This document shows positions 55,088 through 63,795 of a stretch of DNA of 64,000 nucleotides, piece after piece. This DNA comes from Nocardia sp. NRRL S-836 (lineage in GTDB: Bacteria > Actinomycetota > Actinomycetes > Mycobacteriales > Pseudonocardiaceae), in NCBI RefSeq assembly GCF_001279525.1, contig NZ_LGDY01000036.1:1-64000 (forward strand), read 5' to 3'. A model generated the notes under the pieces. It saw only the letters and a list, made by a program, of their open reading frames with translations. It was not told the DNA's origin and did not search any database. The position numbers and the translations under genes were made by a program. Position 1 is the stretch's first letter; each line of letters begins with the position of its first letter.

Positions 55088-56527
55088 TCAGCGGGGTTCG
55101 CCGAACCAGTGGCCGAGCGCCGGTTCGAGGTCGTCCGGCTTGCCCGCCCAGCACACGTAACCGTCCGGCCGGATGAGCATCGGCTCGGCATCGGCGCCCT
55201 GCCCCGTGCGGTCCACGCGGTCCTGCCAGGGGGCGGCGACGTCGGCGAACCTGTCGTCAGGGTCGATCAGGACGCCGCGTCCGCGCCGGAGCAGCTCGTG
55301 CGACCGGGTCGAGCCGAGATCGTGGTCCGGCGCGGGCAGACCGACGAGCGACTGCCCCTCGGCGCCCGGCATGGGGTAGCGGATGCCCATCCCGGACAGC
55401 ATGTCGTCGAGGTGGTACTGCACGGCGGGCAGTTGCGTCAGGGCGGTGAACAGTTCCTTGAAGGCCATCAGATCGGGGTCGCGGGTGCCCTGCAGGTCCA
55501 TCAGCAGGCTCTGCGCCTGGACGTTGTGCAGAACGGCGGCCGCGACGGGGTGTCGTTCGGCGTGGTAGGTGTCGAGCAGGTGGCCGGGGGCCCAGCCGTG
55601 CACCGCGGCCGCGAGCTTCCACCCCAGGTTCAGCGCGTCCTGGATCCCGGTGTTCATGCCCTGCGCGCCGAGCGGGAGGTGGACGTGGGCGGCGTCGCCC
55701 GCGAGGAACACCCTGCCGTGCCGGTACTTTGCGGCCTGCAGGGCCGCGTTGGTGATGCGGCGGGCGTAGCGCAGTTCGAGCAGTCGCACCTGAGAGCCGA
55801 AGACGGCACGTAGCCCGTCGCGGATCTCGTCCTCGGTGACCGGGACCTCGCGGGGCAGCGACCGGCCGGGTCCGCCCAGGGCGAGCCGGTGCAACGGCCT
55901 GCCCTGCGGATCGGTGCCGAGCGGGAACAGCGACACCCAGTGCCCGTCCTCGCTCCGGGCGTGCGTCATCGGCTGCTCGCAGCCGTCCAACCGCACGTCG
56001 GCGGCGACAGTGGTCATCGTGCCCGGCCGGCCGAGGAACTCCGCTTTCAGCAACGACCGCACGGTGCTGTGGCCGCCGTCGGCGGCGACCAGGTAGCGGG
56101 AGCGGACGACGGCGCCGCTCGCGAAGGTCGCGGTGACCCCGTCGCCGTCCTGGGCGAGGCCGGTCAGCTCGTGGCCACGACGTACGTGGAGGTCCTGTGC
56201 GGCAAGGTGTTCCTCGAGGAATCCCTCGATCACCACCTGCGGGATGGACCGCCACGGATACCGGTGCCGGTCCCGGGTGAGCGCGAGCGTCACACCGGCG
56301 AAGTGGGCGGTGCCGATGGGGTGATTTCCGGTGGCCAGCAACGGTTCCAGCAGCCCGCGCTGGTCGAACGCCTGCTGCGTGCGGGACTGCACGCCGCCCG
56401 CCTTCGACAACGTGCTGCGCTGCGACAGCTTGTCGACCAGCACGACAGGCACATCCGCCAGCCGCAGTTCGTTGGCCAGTGTCAGGCCGGTCGGGCCCGC
56501 ACCGACGATGAGCACCTCGGTGTCCAT
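55088..56527 (-). CDS. FAD-dependent aromatic hydroxylase (PheA/TetX/rifampicin monooxygenase-like family)
   Basis: 479 aa, ATG 56527 with GAGGAGAG ahead. N-terminal FAD motif VLIVGAGPTGL (from residue 5), DG motif VAADGGHSTVRS and GD motif VFLAGDAAHVHLPLGAQGMNTG, all intact. Group A flavoprotein monooxygenases hydroxylate phenolic rings with NAD(P)H and O2. The length and the lack of a thioredoxin-like C-terminal domain recall rifampicin and aklavinone-type hydroxylases. Divergent from an Lrp-type regulator that probably controls it. It may detoxify an aromatic or an antibiotic; the PKS cluster is too far away to infer a link. Confidence 0.92.
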   Translation of the reverse strand: MDTEVLIVGAGPTGLTLANELRLADVPVVLVDKLSQRSTLSKAGGVQSRTQQAFDQRGLLEPLLATGNHPIGTAHFAGVTLALTRDRHRYPWRSIPQVVIEGFLEEHLAAQDLHVRRGHELTGLAQDGDGVTATFASGAVVRSRYLVAADGGHSTVRSLLKAEFLGRPGTMTTVAADVRLDGCEQPMTHARSEDGHWVSLFPLGTDPQGRPLHRLALGGPGRSLPREVPVTEDEIRDGLRAVFGSQVRLLELRYARRITNAALQAAKYRHGRVFLAGDAAHVHLPLGAQGMNTGIQDALNLGWKLAAAVHGWAPGHLLDTYHAERHPVAAAVLHNVQAQSLLMDLQGTRDPDLMAFKELFTALTQLPAVQYHLDDMLSGMGIRYPMPGAEGQSLVGLPAPDHDLGSTRSHELLRRGRGVLIDPDDRFADVAAPWQDRVDRTGQGADAEPMLIRPDGYVCWAGKPDDLEPALGHWFGEPR

Positions 56528-56642
56528 GGTTTCTCTCCTCGTTGTGTCGATCACGACGAGAGCGACGCTCCGCCTGCCGACGCCGTCGCGCCAGAAACAA
56601 GCTCGATCACGTTGAGATCCGACATCCATTACGCTTTGGCCG

Positions 56643-57608
56643 GTGAAAAACGACTACGACGAGCTGGATCGTCGGCTCGTGCACGCCCTGCAGATCAACG
56701 GCAGGGCCCCGTTCAGCGTGATCGGCGAGGTTCTCGGCGTGTCGGATCGCACCGTCGCCCGCCGGTACGCCCGGTTGCGGGCGGCGGGGGCGGTGCGGGT
56801 GCTCGGCGGCGTCGACCCGACAGCGCTGGGCGCGGTGCTGTGGTTCCTGCGGGTGCGCTGCGCGCCCGCCGCGTCGATCCCCGTCGCCGAGGCGCTCGCC
56901 CGCCGCCCCGACACGTCGTGGGTGAGCATCACCTCCGGAGGCACGGAGATCACCTGCACGGTCCGCACCGAGAGCGAGGCGGACAGCGAGGCCCTGCTGC
57001 TGGCCAAGCTCCCGCGCACGCCCCGCGTGGAGGGAGTGACCGCGCACTCCGTGCTGCACATGTTCTACGGCGGCCCGGACAGCCTGGTCGCCAAGCTCGG
57101 GTCGCTGGACGAGGCGGCGGTCGAGCGGCTGCGGCCGCACCCGGTGCCCCATCGGCCGGGGCCGGTGCGGCTCGACGACGGGGACCGCAAGCTCATCGCC
57201 GCGCTGGCCGCGGACGGCCGGGCCGAGTTCGAGAGGCTGGCCGCGGCGACCGGCTGGTCACCGACGACGGTCCGGCGCAGGATGACCGAGCTCCGCGAAC
57301 GCGGGGTGCTGTACCTGGACATCGACGTCGACGGAACCATGTTCGGCGTCGGCCCTCGCACCCTGCTCTGGCTCTCGGTCACCCCCGCGCACCTGGAGGA
57401 GGCCGGCGCGGCGCTGGCCGGGCATCCGGAGATCGCCTTCGCCGCCGCCACGACCGGGCCGACGAACCTGTTCGCGAGCGTGGTGTGCGCAGACCAGCGG
57501 GAGCTGTACCGGTACCTGACCACCCAGGTGGCCAAGCTGCCGGCCATCACACACGTCGAGACCGCGCCAGTGATCAAGACCGTCAAACGGGCCGCCACCT
57601 GGACCTGA
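56643..57608 (+). CDS. Duplicated Lrp/AsnC-family regulator
   Basis: 321 aa, twice the usual Lrp length. First unit: DELDRRLVHALQINGRAPFS, VLGVSDRTVARRYARLRAAG, then a RAM-like effector half. Second unit from about 178: LDDGDRKLIAALAADGRAEFERLAAATGW, PTTVRRRMTELRERGVL, then another RAM-like half. Such double proteins fold as a pseudo-dimer. It is divergent from the FAD monooxygenase 115 bp away, which is the likely target. Confidence 0.92.
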   Translation: MKNDYDELDRRLVHALQINGRAPFSVIGEVLGVSDRTVARRYARLRAAGAVRVLGGVDPTALGAVLWFLRVRCAPAASIPVAEALARRPDTSWVSITSGGTEITCTVRTESEADSEALLLAKLPRTPRVEGVTAHSVLHMFYGGPDSLVAKLGSLDEAAVERLRPHPVPHRPGPVRLDDGDRKLIAALAADGRAEFERLAAATGWSPTTVRRRMTELRERGVLYLDIDVDGTMFGVGPRTLLWLSVTPAHLEEAGAALAGHPEIAFAAATTGPTNLFASVVCADQRELYRYLTTQVAKLPAITHVETAPVIKTVKRAATWT

Positions 57609-57631
57609 CGACCGAGCGGTGCGGCGGCCGG

Positions 57632-58315
57632 TTACGTCTGCCGGTCCCGAAGCCAACGGTGCCAGGTCTTCTGGGTGATCCTGACCTCCGGGTGCTTGGC
57701 CAGGTCGATGATGAAACGAGCCCTGAGCTGAACCACGGGGTCCTGCCCGTCGGCGAGAGCCGTGATGCGGGCGTGGAACTCCGTGCCGGCGACGTGCCGC
57801 ACGAGGAGCGCGTACTTCCAATCCTTGCACCGGTAGGGGCGCTGGACCGCGTCGATGATCAGGTCAACGGCATCCGGCCGCATCTCGTCGGGCATGCCGC
57901 GGCGTCCCAGCTCACCGAGTACGACCTCCTTGCGTCCCCAGGGTGACCAGAGGTTCGCATCCCGCGAACGCCACTCTTCCGGATGTCTCGCTTCCCAACG
58001 CAGATACAGGACCACGAACGGCCAGTACGCCTCTCCACGGGTTTCGAGGAAGGCGTCGACGTACCCGAAGATCGTCTGATCGCGGTGCCGGCGGTGATCG
58101 GCCCGTGCCCGGTCCATCTCAGCGGCGAGGTGGGGCTCCCTCGGCGCCGGCGTTCCCGCCTGTGCCCACACGCGGTTGGACCAGTGCAGCGCGTCGAGGC
58201 TGCGCGCGACCAGCTGCCGGTGCCGTTCGAGGGCGCGGTGGCGAACGCGGTCGTCATGGGCGATCAGGTCGAACACCCACGCACCGGTGTCAGGCCCCCT
58301 GTACTTCACTCGCAC
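57632..58315 (-). CDS. Hypothetical protein
   Basis: 227 aa, GTG 58315 (a second GTG at 58309). Soluble, rich in Trp, Arg and His (DALHWSNRVWAQAG, YLRWEARHPEEWRSRD, TWHRWLRDRQT). It looks like a real coding region from its codon bias and conserved-looking alternation, but I recognise no family. Convergent with the Lrp-type gene. Confidence 0.65.
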   Translation of the reverse strand: MRVKYRGPDTGAWVFDLIAHDDRVRHRALERHRQLVARSLDALHWSNRVWAQAGTPAPREPHLAAEMDRARADHRRHRDQTIFGYVDAFLETRGEAYWPFVVLYLRWEARHPEEWRSRDANLWSPWGRKEVVLGELGRRGMPDEMRPDAVDLIIDAVQRPYRCKDWKYALLVRHVAGTEFHARITALADGQDPVVQLRARFIIDLAKHPEVRITQKTWHRWLRDRQT

Positions 58316-58418
58316 AGTGTGGCATCGGCATGAGCATCCGCTCTGGAAGCGTCGGAGCGTGCGATGTCACTTCTGAGCTCCTTGTAACGAAAAACAGGCG
58401 CCGCGGATCAATCAAGTC

Positions 58419-59315
58419 ATGAGCACTGGCCAGAACAACGGGGCAGGGCACGGCGCCACGAAGTGGATCTTGGCGCCGCTGGCCGTCCTCGCCGACGTGA
58501 CCGCGGTCGTGGCGCTGATCAACCAGCGCGTGGGCGCGCAGCTCATCGTCGGTGTCTTCGTCCTGGGGATCGCCGGTGCCGCCGCCCTGTTCACGTCGCA
58601 GCGTTGGCTGAAGGCCACCGGCGTGGCAATGCTGGTCGTCGCGATCGCCGGTGGGGGCTTTCTGCTCGCCAGCGGGGTGAAGTACGAGGACGGGAACGCC
58701 GCCAGCGGCAGTTCGCCGACCACAGCTTCCGTGGCACCAGGCGGTGGCGTGACGCCCACGCCGGAAACCGGGCCGACGAGCGTGCCCCCACCCGCCACCG
58801 CCGCGCCCACCACGACCACGCGCGCCACGACCAACGTCCCCGCCAAGCAGGGCACGAACGTCCCCGCGCAGCCCGTGGAGGGCTGGTACAACCTCACCGG
58901 CTACGAGTCGGTGGCGTTCGGCAACGGGCACTACTCGGTGGAGTCGATCCGGATCGGCATCGGTGAGGAGACGTACTTCGACAGCATCCGGGGCTCCTAC
59001 AGCTCCTCCGCGGCGCAGCCGAACAACTACCGCACCTGGCTGACCGGTGGGAAGTGCACGCGGCTGTCGGTGTGGGTGGGGAAGGACGCGGCCTCGTCCC
59101 AGACGGCGGGCGTCGGGCAGTTCGTGGTCAAGGCCCAGGACACGCAGATCACCTCGCGGCAAGCCGGCATCAACGACGCGCCGCAGCACATCGACATCGA
59201 CATCTCGAACGTGGTCAGGCTGACGCTGCTGGACATCAGAGGCGGTCGCGACGCCAACAACGCCTGGGGCACGCCGAAGGTGTACTGCACGGTCCCTCCC
59301 GGCAAAGCCCGCTGA
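58419..59315 (+). CDS. Membrane-anchored NPCBM-like carbohydrate-binding protein
   Basis: 298 aa from ATG 58419. Three hydrophobic helices within about 15-90 (WILAPLAVLADVTAVVALI, LIVGVFVLGIAGAAALF, ATGVAMLVVAIAGGGFLLAS), a Thr/Pro-rich linker (about 95-150), then a beta-sandwich at about 153-298. That part runs YNLTGYESVAF, RLSVWVGKDAASS, VRLTLLDIRGGRD and WGTPKVYC, like the NPCBM module. The binding domain faces outside and may recognise a cell-wall or environmental glycan. Confidence 0.75.
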   Translation: MSTGQNNGAGHGATKWILAPLAVLADVTAVVALINQRVGAQLIVGVFVLGIAGAAALFTSQRWLKATGVAMLVVAIAGGGFLLASGVKYEDGNAASGSSPTTASVAPGGGVTPTPETGPTSVPPPATAAPTTTTRATTNVPAKQGTNVPAQPVEGWYNLTGYESVAFGNGHYSVESIRIGIGEETYFDSIRGSYSSSAAQPNNYRTWLTGGKCTRLSVWVGKDAASSQTAGVGQFVVKAQDTQITSRQAGINDAPQHIDIDISNVVRLTLLDIRGGRDANNAWGTPKVYCTVPPGKAR

Positions 59316-59368
59316 CCACCCGCCGCAGCGGCTTGGGCCGCCGACCACAACACGTCCGTAGACAGCAC

Positions 59369-59403
59369 AGAGCCCGGCCGGATCGATGATCCGGCCGGGC
59401 TCT
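59369..59403. terminator. Bidirectional terminator
   Basis: A perfect 16-bp stem (59369-59384 with 59388-59403) and a 3-nt loop between the convergent NPCBM-like and cold-shock genes. No other gene lies between the two stops. Confidence 0.85.
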
Positions 59404-59449
59404 GGTGTGTCCGTGCTCGCCGCTGAGGGATCAGCGGCTGGCGTGCGGA

Positions 59450-59653
59450 CTAGGCAGGAACGATGTTCTCGGCCTGCGGGCCCTTCTGGCCCTGCGTGAT
59501 GTCGAAGGAGACCTTCTGGCCTTCCTGGAGCTCACGGTAGCCCTGGGCGGCGATGTTCGAGTAGTGGGCGAAGACGTCGGCGCCGCCCCCGTCCTGTTCG
59601 ATGAAGCCGAAGCCCTTTTCGGAATTGAACCACTTGACGGTTCCGGTGGCCAT
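59450..59653 (-). CDS. CspA-family cold shock protein
   Basis: 67 aa from ATG 59653. The complete cold-shock domain has both RNA-binding motifs: KGFGFI (RNP1) and VFAHYS (RNP2 VFVHFS variant), with the usual start [14 protein letters not shown] and end AENIVPA. It acts as a single-strand nucleic-acid chaperone. A hairpin lies 78 nt upstream of the start in the likely leader. Confidence 0.97.
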   Translation of the reverse strand: MATGTVKWFNSEKGFGFIEQDGGGADVFAHYSNIAAQGYRELQEGQKVSFDITQGQKGPQAENIVPA

Positions 59654-59730
59654 GGTGCACTCCAAGCATGAACGTGGCACCCACACTGTGCGGGAGCCGG
59701 GTCGTCCGCCAGGGGCACTTAACACCAAAA

Positions 59731-59755
59731 CGCCCGTGACCTGTGATCACGGGCG
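59731..59755 (-). promoter_or_regulatory. Hairpin in the cold-shock gene leader
   Basis: CGCCCGTGA (59731-59739) pairs with TCACGGGCG (59747-59755) around a 7-nt loop. Read on the - strand it is followed by TTTTGG, which resembles a weak intrinsic terminator or attenuator ahead of the cold-shock gene. Confidence 0.4.
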
Positions 59756-59928
59756 AAGGTACTTCGAGACCATGGCAGACGTCCCTAGTGTACACCGCCA
59801 GACCTCCGCAGCGCATCACCGGGCACCTCCGCGTCCTGGAACACGGCAACGTCGGTGCGCGGCAGCCGCCTGGAGACTCGGACGGCGCGCGTTGTGCGAT
59901 CTCGGGGCACGGTGTCGGAAGTGGGCAT

Positions 59929-59957
59929 CTGTAGAACTCGTGTAGGGGCCGTGTAGG
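59929..59957 (+). promoter_or_regulatory. 11-bp-spaced heptad repeats upstream of the cell-wall hydrolases
   Basis: CTGTAGA (59929-59935), GTGTAGG (59940-59946) and GTGTAGG (59951-59957) repeat at exactly 11-bp steps, the pattern bound by OmpR/PhoB-type winged-helix regulators. The M23 gene starts 56 nt further on. The spacer 59756-60009 shows no ORF and I could not match it to the c-di-AMP riboswitch often found before such genes. Confidence 0.5.
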
Positions 59958-60012
59958 TAATTGCAGTGTAATTCCGGGATCTATTTTTCCTGGAAGGAAC
60001 GAAATTTCCGTG

Positions 60013-61326
60013 ATGTTACTCAGAATGGGCAGAGCGGTCGCCGGCGTCACCGTCACCGTCGCCGTGCTCGCGCTCGTGCCCACCACCGCCCAGGCCGCCG
60101 CTCCCGCACTCGAACTGCCGTTCATCTGCGGTACTTCGTGGGTCGGCAACTCCGGCGCCAGCAGCGCGCACCGCAACAACGAGATCGACTGGAACATGTC
60201 CGGCACCACGGGCAATGAAGACCTCGGTGAGCCCGTGCTCGCCGCGGCGGCCGGCACCGTGAGCGCGGAGGGTGGCGAGACCTCCGCCTACGGCAACTAC
60301 CTGGAAATCGATCACGGCGGCGGCTATTCGACGCTGTACGCGCACCTCGACAAGAAGTCGGTGCACGACGGCGACACCGTGCGGCAGGGCCAGGTGATCG
60401 GCACGGTCGGCAACACCGACGGCAACACCTCGGGCCTGTCCGCCCACCTGCACTTCGAGTTCCGCAACCGGGGCAGCGGCCAGAGCTATCCCGACTACAT
60501 CCGGCCGGCCTCGTTCCACGGCGACCCGTTCGACTACGCCGGCGGCACCGAGACGTACGTCAGCCAGAACTGCGGCACGGTCAACCGCGCCGCCAAGAGC
60601 GTCAACGGCGACAGGTACGACGACGCGGTCGGCATCGACGCCTCCGGCAACGCGTGGCTCTACAAGGGCAGGGCGGGCGGGGGCTTCTCCGCCGCGGTCC
60701 AGATCGGCACCGGCTGGAACAGCTTCTCGCGCGTCGCCGTGAACGACTCCAACGCCGACGGCTGGGCCGACCTGTTCGCCATCCGCGACGGCTCGCTCTA
60801 CTACTGGAACAACCGGGGTGACGGCACGTTCGCCGCGGCCCGCGTGGTCGGCCCCGGCTGGAGCGCCTACGAGTACGTGTCCTTCGTGGACATCAACGGT
60901 GACAACAAGGCCGACATCCTCGCCCGCGACGGCGGCAAGATGTACGTCTACACCGGGCAGGGCGGTGGCGCGTTCTCGGAGCGGTCGCCGCTCGGCGAGG
61001 GCTGGTCGAGCTACGCCCGGCACACGGGCGGTGACGCCGACGCGGACGGCGACGGCGACATCTGGGCGACCAACGGCTCGGGTGAACTGTTCTTCTGGCG
61101 CAAGGACTCCGGCGGTTACGCGACGGCCGAGCAGGTCGGTAGCGGCTGGAACGGCTTCCGCCAGGTCGTGTCGATGGACGTCAACGGCGACGCGAAGGCC
61201 GACCTCGTGGCCGTTCGCACGTCGGACAACACGCTCTGGCAGTGGCTGGGCGGCGGCGCGGGCAGGTTCGGCAGGGCGACGCAGATCGGCCACGGCTGGT
61301 CCGGCTTCGACCTGGCGGTGAACTGA
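60013..61326 (+). CDS. Secreted M23 peptidase with FG-GAP repeats
   Basis: 437 aa from ATG 60013 (GTG 60010 is possible), GGAAGGAACG upstream. Signal peptide ending AQAA. The M23/LytM domain (about 30-190) has a His/Asp pair in SAHRNNEIDWN and the catalytic HxH in SAHLHFEF, with GNYLEIDHGGGYSTLYAHL between; the exact first zinc motif is spaced more widely than the usual HxxxD. From about 195 to the end run four or more Asp-rich FG-GAP repeats (DSNADGWADLFAI, DINGDNKADILAR, DADADGDGDIWAT, DVNGDAKADLVAV). It cuts peptide cross-links outside the cell. The next gene begins 1 nt after its stop and shares the C-terminal domain. Confidence 0.92.
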   Translation: MLLRMGRAVAGVTVTVAVLALVPTTAQAAAPALELPFICGTSWVGNSGASSAHRNNEIDWNMSGTTGNEDLGEPVLAAAAGTVSAEGGETSAYGNYLEIDHGGGYSTLYAHLDKKSVHDGDTVRQGQVIGTVGNTDGNTSGLSAHLHFEFRNRGSGQSYPDYIRPASFHGDPFDYAGGTETYVSQNCGTVNRAAKSVNGDRYDDAVGIDASGNAWLYKGRAGGGFSAAVQIGTGWNSFSRVAVNDSNADGWADLFAIRDGSLYYWNNRGDGTFAAARVVGPGWSAYEYVSFVDINGDNKADILARDGGKMYVYTGQGGGAFSERSPLGEGWSSYARHTGGDADADGDGDIWATNGSGELFFWRKDSGGYATAEQVGSGWNGFRQVVSMDVNGDAKADLVAVRTSDNTLWQWLGGGAGRFGRATQIGHGWSGFDLAVN

Positions 61327-61327
61327 C

Positions 61328-62491
61328 GTGCGGACCCTGTCCGGACTTCTGGCCACGACCGCCGCTCTGACCTGTTTCGCCCTTCCCGCTCAGGCCGCCG
61401 GTGACATCGACCTGTGCGTGTCCAACGGCCGCACCGCCGGGTTCACCGGTGAGAAGCTCGTCGTCGCGGTGGCGGTCGGCATGGCGGAGTCCCGGTGCGA
61501 CCCGCTCGCCCGGTACGTGAACAGCGACAGCCACAACTCGGTCGACCGCGGCCTCTGGCAGATCAACGACTACTGGCACCCCGAGGTCAGCGACTCCTGC
61601 GCCTACAACGCCGCGTGCAACGCGCGGGAGGCGTACCGGATCTCCGACCAGGGCACCGACTGGACGCCGTGGTCGACCTACAAGTCCGGCCGCTACAAGG
61701 AGTTCGTCGACGACGCCCGCGCGGCCATCGGCTCTCCGCCGGCGCCCGTGCTCGCGTCCAAGAGCGTGAACGGCGACAAGTACGACGACGCGCTGGGGGT
61801 CGACCCGAACGGCAACGCGTGGATCTACAAGGGCCGTGCCGGCGGCGGTTTCGCGGCCGGCGTGCAGCTCGGCGTGGGCTGGGGGAAGTTCACCCGCATC
61901 GGCATCGGCGACTCGAACGCCGACGGCTGGGCGGACCTGTGGGCCATCAGCGACGGCACGCTCTACTACTGGAACAACCGCGGTGACGGCACGTTCGCCG
62001 TGGCGGCGACCGTCGGCACCGGCTGGGCGTCCATGGAGAACGTGGCCTTCGGCGACGTGAACGGCGACAACCGAACCGACATCCTGGCCCGTGACGGCGG
62101 CAGGATGTACCTCTACGTCGGCCGCGGCAACGGCAGGTTCGCCGAGCGCGACCTCGTGGGTGCCGGCTGGGCGTCGCTGTTCCGGCACACCGCCGCGGAC
62201 GCCGACGGAGACGGTGACGGCGACATCTGGGCGACCAACACGGCCGGTGAGCTGTTCTTCTGGAAGCGCAGCGGCGCCGACTTCGCCACCGCGGTGCAGG
62301 TCGGGCAGGGCTGGAACGCGTTCCGGCAGATGACGTCGATGGACGTCAACGGCGACGGCAAGGCCGACCTCGTGGCCATCCGCACGGCGGACAACACGCT
62401 GTGGCAGTGGATCGGCACCGGGACCGGTGGGTTCGGCGCCGGCACGCAGATCGGGCACGGCTGGAGTGGCTGGGATCTGGCGGCGAACTGA
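61328..62491 (+). CDS. Secreted lysozyme/transglycosylase-like protein with FG-GAP repeats
   Basis: 387 aa, GTG 61328, 1 nt after the M23 stop. Signal peptide ending AQA. Lysozyme-like domain (about 25-135): VAVGMAESRCDPLARYVNSD with Glu54 the likely catalytic acid, then DRGLWQINDYWHPEV and two Cys (CAYNAAC). Residues about 143-387 form the same FG-GAP/propeller domain as the upstream protein, aligned almost without gaps (SVNGDKYDDALGVDPNGNAW, YYWNNRGDGTFA, DVNGDGKADLVAI). It would cut peptidoglycan glycan strands. The two enzymes probably act together. Confidence 0.92.
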   Translation: MRTLSGLLATTAALTCFALPAQAAGDIDLCVSNGRTAGFTGEKLVVAVAVGMAESRCDPLARYVNSDSHNSVDRGLWQINDYWHPEVSDSCAYNAACNAREAYRISDQGTDWTPWSTYKSGRYKEFVDDARAAIGSPPAPVLASKSVNGDKYDDALGVDPNGNAWIYKGRAGGGFAAGVQLGVGWGKFTRIGIGDSNADGWADLWAISDGTLYYWNNRGDGTFAVAATVGTGWASMENVAFGDVNGDNRTDILARDGGRMYLYVGRGNGRFAERDLVGAGWASLFRHTAADADGDGDGDIWATNTAGELFFWKRSGADFATAVQVGQGWNAFRQMTSMDVNGDGKADLVAIRTADNTLWQWIGTGTGGFGAGTQIGHGWSGWDLAAN

Positions 62492-62497
62492 AGGCTT

Positions 62498-62528
62498 GAG
62501 GCCGGCACCCTCTCGCGGGGCCGGCCTC
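62498..62528 (+). terminator. Hairpin after the cell-wall hydrolase pair
   Basis: GAGGCCGGC (62498-62506) pairs with GCCGGCCTC (62520-62528) around a 13-nt loop, 7 nt after the stop. The spacer to 62783 shows no supported gene. Confidence 0.65.
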
Positions 62529-62783
62529 CTGTCGTGCCTGCGGCACCTGAATCGCGGGGTCGAGCCGGTGCTGGTGGTCGCCTGCCTGAGACCCGTGGGA
62601 TCCGCTGACGTCGAAACTGGCCTGGTCAGTTGTGAGCTGCTGGTCCAGGCGTTGTGGTGTTACTGCCACCATGTGCACGAGGAGGTGGAACAAGGATGTG
62701 ATCCAGTTGTGCCACCAGCGAGTTGGGCAAGCACCTGACGACGGCGCTGGAGTTGCTGCGGGACACGAGCGGAGGATGATCAG

Positions 62784-63338
62784 GTGGACCTTGCCAAGAG
62801 CGTGCTGGTCGTCGTGGATGTGCAGAACGGCTTCGTCTCCAGCAAGTCGGCGCCCATCGTTCCGCGCGTGGTCGATGTCGTGCGTCGCTGGGAAGAAGTC
62901 GGCGGCGCGACCGTGTTCACCCGATTTGTCAACCACCCCGGGTCCCCCTACGAGCGGCTGATCAACTGGTCGCGGATGCAGAAATCTCCTGAGATCGACA
63001 TCGTCGTCGACCTGGTCCCGGCCTCCCAGCGCGCGGTCACAGTGCTGGACAAGCCCATCTATTCGCTGTTCACCGAGGAAGGCGCCGCGACAGTGGCGCA
63101 ACACGGCTGGACCGACATCGTGATCGTTGGGATAGCCACCGAGTCCTGCGTGCTCAAGACAGCCTGTGACGCGTTCGAGCGCGGATTGACACCCTGGGTC
63201 GTCAAAGATGTGGTCTACAGCCATGCGGGACAGGAGGCACACGAGGCGGGCCTCCTCGTGACCAGCCGGTTCATCGGGCGCCGCCAGCTCATCGACGCCG
63301 ATGACCTGTTCTCGGAGAAGCTGGTGGCGACCTCGTGA
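62784..63338 (+). CDS. Isochorismatase-family cysteine hydrolase
   Basis: 184 aa, GTG 62784 with GGAGG 9 nt upstream. The Asp-Lys-Cys triad is visible: Asp in LVVVDVQNGF, Lys in VTVLDKPIYSLF, Cys in GIATESCVLKTACDAF. Such enzymes hydrolyse amides (nicotinamide, ureidoacrylate and others) or isochorismate. Its stop overlaps the start of the HAD gene (GTGA), so they form an operon. Substrate unknown. Confidence 0.92.
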   Translation: MDLAKSVLVVVDVQNGFVSSKSAPIVPRVVDVVRRWEEVGGATVFTRFVNHPGSPYERLINWSRMQKSPEIDIVVDLVPASQRAVTVLDKPIYSLFTEEGAATVAQHGWTDIVIVGIATESCVLKTACDAFERGLTPWVVKDVVYSHAGQEAHEAGLLVTSRFIGRRQLIDADDLFSEKLVATS

Positions 63339-63763
63339 CGCGGCCGGTAGCGGTGATGGACATCGACGGCACCGTGGCCGATGTCCGGCATCGTCTGCAC
63401 CTCCTCGACTCCGACTCGCCAGCCAAGTGGACGGACTTCTTCGACGCGGCCGGCCACGATCCGGTGCTCTCGGATGGTGCCGAGTTGGCGCACGAGCTGG
63501 CTGTAGACCACGACATCGTGTGGCTGACCGGTCGGCCGGTGCGGCTGGCCGAGCTGACACGTCGATGGCTCGCTGAACAAGGCCTGCCACCAGGCGAACT
63601 GGTGATGCAACCGCACGGGGACAAGAGACCTGCTCGATTGGTCAAGCTTGAACGCGTTCTCGAGCTGCAGCAGCGGCGCGCGGTCGCTCTGGTCGTGGAC
63701 GACGACCCCCGCGTCGTCAACCAGCTCCGGGAAGCCGGACTTCCCGTCCAACACGCCACCTGA
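63335..63763 (+). CDS. HAD-family phosphatase, polynucleotide-kinase-like type
   Basis: 142 aa, GTG 63335 overlapping the preceding stop by 4 bases. HAD motif I AVMDIDGTVAD with the nucleophile Asp, motif II IVWLTGRPVRL, Lys in KLERVLELQQ and motif IV VVDDDPRVVNQL. The layout resembles the 3'-phosphatase half of polynucleotide kinases, without the kinase domain. Likely substrate: a phosphorylated small molecule or nucleic-acid end. Confidence 0.88.
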   Translation: MTRPVAVMDIDGTVADVRHRLHLLDSDSPAKWTDFFDAAGHDPVLSDGAELAHELAVDHDIVWLTGRPVRLAELTRRWLAEQGLPPGELVMQPHGDKRPARLVKLERVLELQQRRAVALVVDDDPRVVNQLREAGLPVQHAT

Positions 63764-63795
63764 GCACCTCGGCTCGCGCGGGGTGCGGGCGGCGA

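Noticed and set aside
59756..60009. Possible c-di-AMP (ydaO) riboswitch before the M23 peptidase.
   Set aside because: The characteristic conserved segments are absent; only heptad repeats are visible.
62514..62783. Possible transposase remnant on the - strand before the cysteine hydrolase gene.
   Set aside because: Only short weak resemblance; no inverted repeats or target-site duplication seen.
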